From NCBI GenBank assembly GCA_902766735.1, contig CACXEU010000116.1, forward strand, positions 1 to 33,965: 33,965 bases of DNA, written 5' to 3'. Source of the DNA: an uncultured Lachnospiraceae bacterium (GTDB lineage: Bacteria; Bacillota; Clostridia; Lachnospirales; Lachnospiraceae). A program made the translations under genes and the position numbers. Below, one piece after another: positions 26,141 through 33,965 of this stretch; position 1 is the first letter of the stretch, and the number at the start of each line of letters is the position of its first letter. The notes beneath the pieces were generated by a model. The model saw nothing but the letters and a program-made list of their open reading frames with translations. It was not told where the DNA came from and searched no databases.

Positions 26141-27937
26141 ATGAAAAAAGAATATGTCATGGGAAATGGTGCCATTGCTCTTGGTGCCATGGCTGCAGGA
26201 GTCAACGTGGTTGCGGGGTACCCTGGTACACCATCCTCAGAAATTATTGAGACTCTTGCGAAATATAATAACGGGGACATTCATTTGGAATGGTCCATCA
26301 ATGAAAAGTCTGCAATGGAAGTGGCTGCCTCTGCAGCATACACCGGTGCAAGAACTTTAGTAACAATGAAGCAGGTTGGACTGAATGTGGCTTCCGATCC
26401 ACTGATGTCTTTAGCATATGTAGGAGTGAAAGGTGGAATGGTCATCGTATCTGCTGATGATCCGGGTCCGATTTCATCCCAGACCGAACAGGACACCAGA
26501 CTCTTTGCAAGTTTTTGTAAGATTCCTGTTTTTGATCCATCATCTCCGGAAGAAGCTTATGAAATGATTCAGGATGCTTTCGAATATTCTGAAAAATATA
26601 AGACACCGGTACTTTTCAGACCAACTACCCGAGTGTGTCATGCTTACGCTTCCATTGAAGTAGATGAAAAGGTTCAGGTAAAGAAGTTCGAAGGGTTTGT
26701 GAAGGATTCTAAGAAGTGGGTGATTTTCCCTCGTCTTTCTTTTGCCAATCATGCCATGATTGAACAGAGAAATCCGGAAATTGGAAAGGACTTCTCTACC
26801 TATAAGTATAACCTGGTATCAGGAACCGGAAAGAAAGCAGTGTTTGCTTCCGGCATCAGTTATTCCTATGCCATGGAATATCTGAAGGATTTTTCGGATG
26901 TTAGAGTGGTAAAGATTTCTACGCCATTTCCATTCCCGGAAGATTTTGTCTTAAAGGCATTGGAAGGTGTTGATGAGGTGCTCTGTTTTGAAGAACTTCA
27001 TCCATTTATTGAAGAAGAATTATTAAAACTGGTAGGTAAACATCATCTGGATGTGAAGGTTTACGGAAAGCATACCGGCAATGTGGCCCAGAGTGGAGAA
27101 AATTCCTCCGAGTCTGCTGTGGAAGTGCTTTCAGCCTTTTTAGGGACGGATAAGAACTTTACCGGCATTGATTTAAGTGATATGCCACAACTTCCAATGA
27201 GACCTCCGGTTCTTTGTGCCGGTTGTCCACACCGTGCATCCTTCTATGCAGTAAAGCAGGCGATGAAGGGACAGGAAGCTTACTTCTGCGGTGACATTGG
27301 CTGTTATACTTTAGGAAACGCTATGCCATTGGATATGGTGGATACCTGTCTTTGTATGGGTGCCGGCATTACCATGGCTCAGGGATTCCATTGGACTCAT
27401 CCCACAGGAACTAGTTTTGCATTTGTAGGGGATTCCACCTTCTTTGCTTCCGGTATGACCGGGGTGGTGAATGCCTTATACAATGAAGCGGATATGGTGC
27501 TTTGTGTATTGGATAACTCTACCACTGCCATGACCGGTCATCAGCCACATCCTGGAACCGGAAGAAACATGATGGGTGATGTAGTGGACAAGGTGAGCAT
27601 CCAGGAAGTGCTTGCCGGCATGGGCGTAAAAAAAATTGAAACCGTGGATCCACTGGATCATGAAAAGGCGGTTGCTGTTGTTAAGGAATGTGCAGCAGAA
27701 AAAGGCGTGAAGGCGATTATCTTTAAGTCTCCTTGTATCGCCATTGTGAAATCAGATAAGAAGATGACCGTAAACGAGAAATGTATTAACTGTAAGAAAT
27801 GTATTCGTGAAATCGGATGTCCAGCGTTAATTACCGTAGACGGTCAGGTTACCATTGATAAGAACCTGTGTACCGGTTGTGGATTATGTAGCCACATCTG
27901 TCCGGTAGGCGCGATTGGAGGTGCATGCAATGAATAA
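26141..27937 (+). CDS. iorA: Indolepyruvate:ferredoxin oxidoreductase alpha subunit
   Basis: IorA is the large subunit of the cytoplasmic enzyme that decarboxylates aryl pyruvates to aryl-acetyl-CoA while reducing ferredoxin. The 598-residue protein begins MKKEYVMGNGAIALGAMAAG, has an N-terminal pyrimidine-binding domain with AGYPGTPSSEI, a central CAGCPHRASF, the thiamine diphosphate domain GDIGCYTLG through GDSTFFASG and LDNSTTAMTGHQPHPGTG, and two C-terminal 4Fe-4S motifs (CINCKKC...CP and CTGCGLCSHICP). All key elements are present. AAAGGAG lies before the ATG. It overlaps iorB by eight bases. Its cofactor is thiamine diphosphate, the product of the operon at the other end of the window. 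Confidence 0.95.
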   Translation: MKKEYVMGNGAIALGAMAAGVNVVAGYPGTPSSEIIETLAKYNNGDIHLEWSINEKSAMEVAASAAYTGARTLVTMKQVGLNVASDPLMSLAYVGVKGGMVIVSADDPGPISSQTEQDTRLFASFCKIPVFDPSSPEEAYEMIQDAFEYSEKYKTPVLFRPTTRVCHAYASIEVDEKVQVKKFEGFVKDSKKWVIFPRLSFANHAMIEQRNPEIGKDFSTYKYNLVSGTGKKAVFASGISYSYAMEYLKDFSDVRVVKISTPFPFPEDFVLKALEGVDEVLCFEELHPFIEEELLKLVGKHHLDVKVYGKHTGNVAQSGENSSESAVEVLSAFLGTDKNFTGIDLSDMPQLPMRPPVLCAGCPHRASFYAVKQAMKGQEAYFCGDIGCYTLGNAMPLDMVDTCLCMGAGITMAQGFHWTHPTGTSFAFVGDSTFFASGMTGVVNALYNEADMVLCVLDNSTTAMTGHQPHPGTGRNMMGDVVDKVSIQEVLAGMGVKKIETVDPLDHEKAVAVVKECAAEKGVKAIIFKSPCIAIVKSDKKMTVNEKCINCKKCIREIGCPALITVDGQVTIDKNLCTGCGLCSHICPVGAIGGACNE

Positions 27938-28523
27938 GGATATTTTAGTTTGTGGCGTTGGTGGTCAGGGTACTGTCCTTGCCTCAAAATTGATTGCCTC
28001 TGCTTTCATGAGCGACGGAGAAACTGTTCATTCCGCAGAGACCATCGGAATGGCACAGCGTGGCGGTTCTGTAACCAGTCACATCCGTGTGGGTGACACT
28101 GCCTTTTCTCCATTGATTCCAAAAGGAAAGGCAGATATGATTCTTGCCTTTGAGCCGGCAGAAGCTGTAAGAAATCTGTCCTATCTGAAGAATGATGGAA
28201 TTGTCATTGTAAACAGCGAACCGGTGAAACCAATCACGGAATCCTTACAGGATACCGGATACGACGGAACAGATATGATTGCATATCTGAAAACAAAGTG
28301 TTCCTGCCTGGTAGTTGATGCCAAGACATTATGCGAACCATTCGGTTCTTCCAAATTTTTCAATGTTGCCATTTTAGGCGTTGCCGTGGGAACCAATCGA
28401 TTAGGACTGAATAAGGATTGTGTGTTAAAGGAAATCGAAACAAGAATCAATCCGAAATTTATAGAGTTAAATAAAAAAGCATTCTTAGCAGGAATGCAGA
28501 TAGGAGAAACAAATGAAGCTTAA
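27930..28523 (+). CDS. iorB: Indolepyruvate:ferredoxin oxidoreductase beta subunit
   Basis: IorB is the small gamma-domain subunit of the aryl-pyruvate oxidoreductase. The 197-residue protein has the family N-terminus ILVCGVGGQGTVLASKLIA, the ETIGMAQRGGSVTSHIRVG segment and FFNVAILGVAVG. I start it at ATG 27930 because GGAGG is eight bases upstream; a TTG at 27915 would lie before that binding site. It overlaps iorA by eight bases and paaK by eleven, so the three genes form a tightly coupled operon. Confidence 0.94.
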   Translation: MNKDILVCGVGGQGTVLASKLIASAFMSDGETVHSAETIGMAQRGGSVTSHIRVGDTAFSPLIPKGKADMILAFEPAEAVRNLSYLKNDGIVIVNSEPVKPITESLQDTGYDGTDMIAYLKTKCSCLVVDAKTLCEPFGSSKFFNVAILGVAVGTNRLGLNKDCVLKEIETRINPKFIELNKKAFLAGMQIGETNEA

Positions 28524-29754
28524 CGAAAAACAGTTACAGTTAGTAGATGCTCAGGTGAAACGACTGATTCAGACAGACAGCTACTACGGAAAGAAGTTCA
28601 GGGATTTAGGAATTACTGAAATTAAGACGGAAGAAGATTTCTTAAAGATTCCATTTTCCAGCAAGGATGATTTAAGAAATGCTTATCCTTTGGGAATTCA
28701 GGCAGTACCGGATGAAGAGGTGGTACGAATTCACTCTTCTTCAGGAACAACCGGAAAGCCGGTTATCATTCCTTACACTGCAAAGGACGTAGATGATTGG
28801 GCTACTATGTTTGCCAGATGTTATGAAATGGCCGGTATTACAAACAAGGACAGAATTCATATCACTCCCGGATATGGACTTTGGACTGCCGGAATCGGAT
28901 TTCAAGCAGGCTGTGAAAAGCTGGGTGCCATGGCAATTCCTATGGGTCCTGGAAACACAGACAAACAGATTCAGATGATGTTGGATTTGGAAAGTACTGT
29001 ACTCACGGCGACTTCTTCTTATGCCCTTCTTTTGGCTGAAGAAATCAATCGTCGTGGACTGAAAGATCAGATTAAATTGAAGAAGGGTGTTATCGGTTCC
29101 GAACGCTGGAGCGAAAAGAAACGTGAATATATTAAGAATGAGCTGGGCATTGAACTTTATGATATTTACGGATTAACAGAAATTTACGGACCGGGCATTG
29201 GTGTGAACTGTCAGAAAGAAGCTGGAATCCATTACTGGGATGATTATCTATATATCGAAATCATTAATCCTAAGACCGGGGAACCGGTAGAAGATGGGGA
29301 AGAAGGAGAAATCGTAATCACGACTTTAGTGAAGGAAGGTGCTCCACTGATTCGTTTCCGTACTCATGACATTTCCAGAATCATTCCGGAAAAATGTTCT
29401 TGTGGTAGCGAATTCCCTCGTATTGATATCATCCGTGGTCGAAGCGATGATATGTTTAAGGTACATGGGGTCAATATGTTCCCAAGCCAGGTGGAAGATT
29501 TACTGCAGACCGTGGACGGTGTCTTAAGTGAATATAGCATCAACATTGCTCATGACGAATCCATTAACAAAGATGTGATGCTTCTTACCGTGGAAGCGGA
29601 AGGCCGTGTAGACTTCGAAGAAACCGGAAAAATCATTCGTGAGCAGTTCAAATCACGAATTGGTGTAACTCCAAAGGTTACTGTGGTTCCGATTAATACA
29701 CTTCCTAGAAGTGAAAAGAAGACACAGCGTGTAATTGATCATAGAGAACTTTAA
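28513..29754 (+). CDS. paaK: Phenylacetate-CoA ligase (PaaK family)
   Basis: PaaK-type ligases interconvert aryl acetates and aryl-acetyl-CoA with ATP. The 413-residue protein shows the adenylate-forming P-loop SSSGTTGKPVIIPYT, DIYGLTEIYGPGIG, the RFRTHDISRI hinge region, RGRSDDMFKVHGVNMFPSQVE and a C-terminal PRSEKKTQRV lysine region. Length is normal for the family (about 430). AGGAG lies six bases before the ATG, inside iorB. In fermenting anaerobes the enzyme may run in the ATP-forming direction on the IorAB product, giving phenyl-, hydroxyphenyl- or indoleacetate; this direction is an inference from the gene order. Confidence 0.93.
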   Translation: MKLNEKQLQLVDAQVKRLIQTDSYYGKKFRDLGITEIKTEEDFLKIPFSSKDDLRNAYPLGIQAVPDEEVVRIHSSSGTTGKPVIIPYTAKDVDDWATMFARCYEMAGITNKDRIHITPGYGLWTAGIGFQAGCEKLGAMAIPMGPGNTDKQIQMMLDLESTVLTATSSYALLLAEEINRRGLKDQIKLKKGVIGSERWSEKKREYIKNELGIELYDIYGLTEIYGPGIGVNCQKEAGIHYWDDYLYIEIINPKTGEPVEDGEEGEIVITTLVKEGAPLIRFRTHDISRIIPEKCSCGSEFPRIDIIRGRSDDMFKVHGVNMFPSQVEDLLQTVDGVLSEYSINIAHDESINKDVMLLTVEAEGRVDFEETGKIIREQFKSRIGVTPKVTVVPINTLPRSEKKTQRVIDHREL

Positions 29755-29757
29755 TTT

Positions 29758-29799
29758 ATGTGGGAATTTCCTCTTATGGAGGAGATTCCCACATTTTTT
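29758..29799 (+). terminator. Terminator after paaK
   Basis: ATGTGGGAAT and ATTCCCACAT form a long stem with an inner TTCCTC/GGAGGA pairing, followed by TTTTTTC. It starts four bases after the paaK stop and ends the iorA-iorB-paaK transcript. Confidence 0.93.
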
Positions 29800-29843
29800 C
29801 TTAAGTGTTCAAATTTTATTTTTAGTTTTTTGATTTTAGTTTT

Positions 29844-29872
29844 TTTCATTTTTTTCTCGGATATGCTATAAT
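29844..29872 (+). promoter_or_regulatory. Extended -10 promoter for the barrel protein
   Basis: TGCTATAAT (TATAAT at 29867-29872) is a perfect extended -10 box, 82 bases before the next ATG. The base run at the -35 position (TTTCAT, 17 bases away) is poor, as is common when the -10 is extended. About 80 nt of leader follow and include the weak pairing TACCCTCTTAGAAGGGTA (29910-29927). Confidence 0.7.
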
Positions 29873-29954
29873 AAAATCGCCTATGTGTATTAGCACGGAA
29901 AAAACATTACCCTCTTAGAAGGGTAAAATTTAATTAAGTAAGGAGAATAAAAAA

Positions 29955-31298
29955 ATGGCAGGCTTTTTTCGTCAAATGTTTGGAAAAAGTGGTGGCAATG
30001 GAGATGGATCAGCAACAGGTTCTTTTTCCATGGGTGTAACCGGGATTCCAAAAACATTTAATGCAGATGAACTCGTAGTTGAAGGAAAAGTTGACGGTAC
30101 TGTAAAACCGGGAATGGTTGTAAACATTGCAAACTATGGCGACGATGATCGAAAAGATTATGTTGCTACCATCATTGATATTGAGGTAAAACAGAAACAG
30201 GTTGCAAAAGCTTCCAATTGTGTTGTTTCCTTAAGAGTAAACAATCCGGGAAATACAAATATCAAAGCCGGAACTTTATTTTTCACAGATGATTCCACCC
30301 AGGAAGAACTTAGAAATTCTTATGTGGAGGCCTTGGAAGAGTACTACATTAACACTCACAAACTTAATTTCACAGAAGGCGAAATAAAAATTATGAGTAT
30401 TACGGATCTTGCGGAAGTAATTCGCCTGATTACCGTAAAGTACCCTGCTACGGATGTAACCGCAAAAAGGGTAAAGGATTTATTGAAGAAACTCTTAGCA
30501 GAACGAATTTTAAATTCCAATGAAATCTATTCTGTTATTGACCGCTCTACCGGAGAACCATATATGTTCTCTGAAATCATTGAGAAGAATGGCAAACCGG
30601 ATTGCACGGATCCTACTATTCTTGTTTTCACTCGTGCATATTTAAAATTATTCGAAAAAAATTATAGTGACGCATTTTATGAGATTGTTCGCTTCAGTAA
30701 GGAAGATGATGAAGATGCCATCATTGATTTCCTTGGAACCTCATTCTATTTAAATGGTGCTGATGGTGTTCAGGTTCTTTGGCCGGAAACTACTCTCCCA
30801 GCAGAAATCGTGGTTCCAAAGCCGGATTTATCTAAAATTCCTGAAGCAGAACGTCCGGTATCAAATCCAGGTCTGGTAAAATGGTTGCTGTTATTAGGAC
30901 AATTAGACAGTACTGACCCTGAAAGTGAGAAGGCCCGAAAAGTTTATAACAACTATATGTATAAGGCACTTCTCAGAGCTAAATTCATCATTCCTGTAAA
31001 AGCAGGAAGTGCCGCTCCTTCTACTGACGCGGACGGAAATATCATCTTAACACAGGATGTGAAGGATACTCTGGGTACAGCTGTTGGAAAATATATTAAA
31101 GAATCAGTTCGTATTTACACTGACTGGAAGCATTTACTGATGGAATATAATTCCGGATGGGGCGGATTCGTTCAGTCCATCCCTTCCTTGATTCACGAAT
31201 ATGATTGTGCAATCAATGTTACCAGATATATGAATACCAGCCTTTATGTAGACGACCAGTTATATGATGAAATCATGGATTATATTGTAAACAGTTAA
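29955..31298 (+). CDS. Protein with EF-Tu domain 2-like barrel, unknown role
   Basis: 447 residues, with no signal peptide and no membrane segment. Residues about 24-105 resemble the beta-barrel domain 2 of translation GTPases: LVVEGKVDGTVKPGMVVNIA, then VATIIDIEVKQKQVAKAS and VVSLRVNN, parallel to the VVTGRVERGxxKxGDxV and AxxGDNVGLLLRG pattern of EF-Tu. There is no GTPase domain. The rest is acidic, mostly helical by eye, with a later segment ALLRAKFIIPVKAG reminiscent of SseB-type domains. I cannot assign a function. The start MAGFFRQMFGKSGG followed by a Gly/Ser-rich stretch is unusual. AAGGAG precedes the ATG. It has its own promoter and terminator, so it is a single-gene unit. Confidence 0.7.
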   Translation: MAGFFRQMFGKSGGNGDGSATGSFSMGVTGIPKTFNADELVVEGKVDGTVKPGMVVNIANYGDDDRKDYVATIIDIEVKQKQVAKASNCVVSLRVNNPGNTNIKAGTLFFTDDSTQEELRNSYVEALEEYYINTHKLNFTEGEIKIMSITDLAEVIRLITVKYPATDVTAKRVKDLLKKLLAERILNSNEIYSVIDRSTGEPYMFSEIIEKNGKPDCTDPTILVFTRAYLKLFEKNYSDAFYEIVRFSKEDDEDAIIDFLGTSFYLNGADGVQVLWPETTLPAEIVVPKPDLSKIPEAERPVSNPGLVKWLLLLGQLDSTDPESEKARKVYNNYMYKALLRAKFIIPVKAGSAAPSTDADGNIILTQDVKDTLGTAVGKYIKESVRIYTDWKHLLMEYNSGWGGFVQSIPSLIHEYDCAINVTRYMNTSLYVDDQLYDEIMDYIVNS

Positions 31299-31302
31299 AA
31301 TA

Positions 31303-31334
31303 AAAAAGACCCTGCGGTGATAACATCGCAGGGT
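31303..31334. terminator. Bidirectional terminator
   Basis: ACCCTGCG (31309-31316) pairs perfectly with CGCAGGGT (31327-31334). Plus-strand reading gives TTTTCTTTCT after the stem, and minus-strand reading gives CTTTTTTA. It serves the plus-strand barrel gene and the convergent prsW gene. Confidence 0.9.
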
Positions 31335-31356
31335 TTTCTTTCTCTAAACATCTCTA

Positions 31357-32040
31357 TTAAATTGCATGATCTTCCGAAGAAAGTTTCTTTAGTTTTTTAA
31401 AGGATACCACCGTAAACACAATCTCGAAAATCAGGAACACTAACAGGAACCAGGCATTTCCCACCATGACACAGAAATCGTAAAATCCATGTAGCAAAAT
31501 CGGAATCAGTACTGCCTTCCTGAGACTTCTTTGCTTTTCAACCTCATTATCCTGATTGGCATATTTTTTTGCCTGTCCATAATGCTTTCCCATATACATT
31601 CCAAACATCGCATGTCCCGGAACGGAAGTGAGTGCGCGAAGAATCGCTATCAATACTCCTCCCTCTGCCACATATAGGATATTCTCAATCGTTGCAAATC
31701 CCAGAGACACAAACATTCCATAAACGACTCCATCAAAAATATAGTTAAAAGCTTCATGATTCCAAGTCACTTTTTTTAGAACCACATACTTCCCCAACTC
31801 CTCTGAGCATGCAGTAATAATAAAGGCATCAATGAGCGTAAACAACATTCCTTCCGTTTCGATGACCATCCCCACAATAATAGTTCCAATCACTTCCAAA
31901 ATCACGGCACTGATTACAGTCAATGCGCCAAACCCAAATAGTTTCACTAATAAGTCTTTTGGTTCCTGCTCCAATCCATCCTTCTTATAAATATAAAGGA
32001 TTAATAAAAGTGTAGGAATCACTGCTAATCTTATTCCCAT
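31357..32040 (-). CDS. PrsW-family intramembrane metalloprotease
   Basis: About 227 residues with seven or so hydrophobic segments. It shows the PrsW/CAAX-protease-like motifs: EELGKYVVLK in the membrane (glutamate pair), FDGVVYGMFVSLGFATIEN, VPGHAMFGMYMG with its histidine, and LLHGFYDF with a second histidine. In Bacillus, PrsW cleaves the anti-sigma factor RsiW; elsewhere targets are mostly unknown. ATG 32040 is chosen because GAGGGAAAA lies directly before it; the longer frame to 32106 would overlap the previous gene. It starts 13 bases after the stop of the secreted Big2-like gene, so the pair is one operon. No sigma or anti-sigma gene is adjacent. Confidence 0.82.
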   Translation of the reverse strand: MGIRLAVIPTLLLILYIYKKDGLEQEPKDLLVKLFGFGALTVISAVILEVIGTIIVGMVIETEGMLFTLIDAFIITACSEELGKYVVLKKVTWNHEAFNYIFDGVVYGMFVSLGFATIENILYVAEGGVLIAILRALTSVPGHAMFGMYMGKHYGQAKKYANQDNEVEKQRSLRKAVLIPILLHGFYDFCVMVGNAWFLLVFLIFEIVFTVVSFKKLKKLSSEDHAI

Positions 32041-32053
32041 TTTTTCCCTCTTT

Positions 32054-33805
32054 CTAATTCTTAAATACTGTTCCCGGAGCAACGGTTCCGTCGAAAATGA
32101 AACCACTCCTTGGATTACTATTCCGATTCTTATCTATCTGCATGCTTTCCACCTGGCTTCGTGTCATTTGAAACTCCGCCGGAACCTTTAAACCTGGTTG
32201 AAGCAGTTCAATATCCCCTCCCAGATAATTATAGAGTGCATACCATTGATCATCGTTCTCATTATGCATAAAGTACAGATCTCCCTGTCTTTCATACCCT
32301 TGAATGGTGGTATACTTTTGGTTCTTTACGATAATGTCTGCGTTTGGACGATTTGAAAACTTTTCGCCTAAGCAGAACTGGTTATTTATGTTAATGTATC
32401 TTCCGTCAACCCAGGCATCTTCAATATAGTAGATTCCTCCTAACACGCTGTCTTTCGAAATATAGGTATAACAAATATCTGGTCGCTGACCACTGTAGAA
32501 CGGTTCTATGCCAACACGAAGCCATGCACCGGAACCAATCTTATTTTCTAAAGCGTTTCCTTCCATAATGGACTCATAAGCTGCAATATGTTGATCTGCT
32601 GCTTTTCCATAAATTTCCAAGGTTTTCTTTAGGGACGCTAAGGTGACTTTTCCCACAATATCTGAAGAAGAACGATTGAACAGATAATTTATTTTCACAT
32701 CAGAAGTGTAAATCGCATTACTGTTCCCATTTCCATCGCCACCATAAGTTCTTGTCGTTCCATTGTAAGTAACATCAATTTCGTAATGATTCTCTCCCTG
32801 CTTCACATTGCAACCCGGTGCAATGATTTTTGCTGCCTCCTTTAAAATTCCTGGAAAAGTCAAGGAATCCAATACGAAAGGATATAAATCACTGGCAAAT
32901 AAGTAATCGGAAGAAGTATTGTACATCCGATAATAAGTATTTAAGTACAGTTCCTTATACGGTGATGTGGTAAGGAACGGATATGGTGTATTCTTGTTTT
33001 TCTTAGAACTATCCAACAATCTTCGCGGATAGATACTGATACTTTCCAATTTCTTCTGAAGGGCATCCATCTTTGCGAAAAATCCCATAGACGACGTGGT
33101 GCTGGTGTCAACCAGATACTGTGCCGCACTTTTTACTGCCGGACAGGACACCTTGATTTTCGTGGTTTGGAAGGAATTCGACTTCGAATTATACACCTGA
33201 AGATTTAAGGTTCCCCCATCAATATGTTCCTTATATGCGGAAAAGAGATAACCACCCTTTACCCTTCCGGATTTCTTGTTCTCATATTTCACATCATAGT
33301 AACGTTCCGCTACCGGTTTCATATATCCCTTCTGATTTTTGGAATAGTACCGGCTGCTTGGATCTAGGAAACGAATCTCCATGGCATCCGGGTAGTCAGT
33401 CTGCACATAAAAATATTCGTCAAAAGGTGCCAATAACTGTACTACTTTATATCGATAACTTTCTGCTTTCTGTACGGCATTTTTATACTTCACCCTTACC
33501 TTACAGTTATATTTTTTCTTTCCGATTTTTGCGGTGATGACTGTCGTTCCACCTTTCAGTCCCTTAACAGTCACACCCTTTTTCGATTTTTTCACAATCT
33601 TTACGATTTTCTTATTTTTAACCTTCCACTGAACTTTTTTCGAATTGTTCTTCAGTGGGATGGTCTTCTTTGCAGCATAGGTCACGGTGGTTTTTTTCGT
33701 CAAAGACACTTTCTTTCCAGCCGAAACCGGCGTAATGCTAAACGAAATCCCACAGGCAATGATGCAGACCAGCATCATGACCCGAAACATCTTTTTATTT
33801 TTCAT
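32054..33805 (-). CDS. Secreted Big2-like protein of unknown function
   Basis: 583 residues: a signal peptide (to about residue 29, ending VSAG), then a Big2-like immunoglobulin domain (about 30-107; VQWKVKNKKIVKIVKK, KGLKGGTTVITAKIGKKKYNCKVRV) that is very lysine-rich. After it comes a domain of about 470 residues that I do not recognise, with many Tyr and Asn residues and CYTYISKDSVLGGIYYIEDAWVDG split here as CYTYISKDSVLGG and IYYIEDAWVDG. No LPXTG motif or C-terminal membrane anchor is seen, so it is either released or held by the basic Ig-like domain. GGGAG lies before the ATG. It is followed by prsW in the same transcript and has its own promoter. Confidence 0.72.
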   Translation of the reverse strand: MKNKKMFRVMMLVCIIACGISFSITPVSAGKKVSLTKKTTVTYAAKKTIPLKNNSKKVQWKVKNKKIVKIVKKSKKGVTVKGLKGGTTVITAKIGKKKYNCKVRVKYKNAVQKAESYRYKVVQLLAPFDEYFYVQTDYPDAMEIRFLDPSSRYYSKNQKGYMKPVAERYYDVKYENKKSGRVKGGYLFSAYKEHIDGGTLNLQVYNSKSNSFQTTKIKVSCPAVKSAAQYLVDTSTTSSMGFFAKMDALQKKLESISIYPRRLLDSSKKNKNTPYPFLTTSPYKELYLNTYYRMYNTSSDYLFASDLYPFVLDSLTFPGILKEAAKIIAPGCNVKQGENHYEIDVTYNGTTRTYGGDGNGNSNAIYTSDVKINYLFNRSSSDIVGKVTLASLKKTLEIYGKAADQHIAAYESIMEGNALENKIGSGAWLRVGIEPFYSGQRPDICYTYISKDSVLGGIYYIEDAWVDGRYININNQFCLGEKFSNRPNADIIVKNQKYTTIQGYERQGDLYFMHNENDDQWYALYNYLGGDIELLQPGLKVPAEFQMTRSQVESMQIDKNRNSNPRSGFIFDGTVAPGTVFKN

Positions 33806-33840
33806 TGCTTCTCTCCCATCGATTTACCAATAATAGTTAT

Positions 33841-33869
33841 AGTATATTGAAAAACAAAGAAAGATGCAA
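33841..33869 (-). promoter_or_regulatory. Promoter of the Big2/prsW operon
   Basis: On the minus strand TTGCAT (33864-33869) and TATACT (33841-33846) are 17 bases apart, about 35 bases before the ATG. GATGC and GCATC form a small palindrome over the -35 (33863-33876), close to the putative insertion-sequence end that starts near 33885. Confidence 0.65.
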
Positions 33870-33884
33870 TCGCATCATTTGATA

Positions 33885-33965
33885 TGATCCTCCTTAAGTA
33901 GACAAGGTAAATAGCCAAATCTACTTAAGGAGGTTTTTTATGTCAAAATCCCCATTTACTCCAGA
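33885..33965 (+). mobile_element. Probable left end of an insertion sequence (partial)
   Basis: From TG at 33885-33886 there is a perfect 14-bp inverted repeat, CCTCCTTAAGTAGA (33889-33902) and TCTACTTAAGGAGG (33920-33933), with a 17-base loop and then TTTTTT and an ATG. A terminal TG, a terminal-proximal stem and a start codon within about 60 bases fit the left end of an IS3-like element. The element runs off the window, so neither its right end nor target duplication can be seen. Confidence 0.5.
33940..33965 (+). CDS. Start of a plus-strand ORF, possible transposase
   Basis: ATG at 33940 has AAGGAGG six bases upstream, an excellent ribosome binding site that forms the right arm of the 14-bp inverted repeat. 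Eight full codons are visible (MSKSPFTP). The short start resembles the beginning of helix-turn-helix OrfA or transposase proteins, but eight residues cannot establish a family. In the RNA, the hairpin would hide the binding site. Confidence 0.5.

Noticed and set aside
1..33965. tRNA, rRNA genes or a replication origin
   Set aside because: I saw no cloverleaf with a conserved T-loop, no rRNA signature and no DnaA-box cluster, though a by-eye reading could miss a tRNA.

Overview
The window looks like chromosomal DNA from a low-GC, anaerobic, Gram-positive Clostridia, most likely Lachnospiraceae. The basis is AT-rich codon use, strong AGGAGG-type ribosome binding sites, sigma-A-like promoters with 17-bp spacers, the oxygen-sensitive ThiH route to thiazole, ferredoxin-linked IorAB, and large secreted proteins with Big2, CARDB and Thr/Glu/Pro linkers. 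The genus is not determined.

Region 1 (about 60-7800, minus strand) is a thiamine operon. A promoter and TPP riboswitch with an intrinsic terminator precede thiS-thiF-thiG-thiH-tenI-thiE-thiD-thiC, then a six-helix membrane protein of unknown role and an ArsC/Spx-family protein. The set makes both thiamine halves and joins them to thiamine phosphate. ThiL, the sulfur donor and DXP synthase are not here.

Region 2 (7822-15700, minus strand) has two large secreted glycan-active proteins. One is a probable GH87 alpha-1,3-glucanase and the other a GH76 alpha-1,6-mannanase with ricin-like and CBM6-like modules. Both end in the same unnamed domain of about 170 residues, which suggests a locus for fungal or yeast wall polysaccharides. 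Between them lies an array of exactly 64-bp repeat units with GGGTAC/GTACCC arms. A lone relative of this repeat sits at the first bases of the window.

Region 3 (15747-25943, minus strand) is a polymorphic-toxin locus. A signal-peptide, beta-helix and PKD protein is followed, in the same reading frame and separated by one TAG codon, by a 2252-codon RHS/YD-repeat ORF that has no signal peptide and no convincing ribosome binding site. This looks like one roughly 3180-residue RHS gene split by a nonsense codon. Downstream come a candidate immunity gene, a 56-bp exact copy of the end of the RHS core, and a truncated NucA/NucB nuclease tip, which is the footprint of toxin-tip replacement.

Region 4 (26066-31334, plus strand) starts from a promoter divergent to the RHS promoter. 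It carries iorA-iorB-paaK, for oxidative decarboxylation of aryl pyruvates to aryl-acetyl-CoA and interconversion with aryl acetates, and ends at a terminator. A separately promoted protein with an EF-Tu domain 2-like barrel follows.

Region 5 (31303-33965) has a bidirectional terminator, then a minus-strand pair made of a secreted Big2-like protein and a PrsW-family membrane protease. The right edge holds a perfect 14-bp inverted repeat and the first codons of a plus-strand gene, probably the left end of an insertion sequence.
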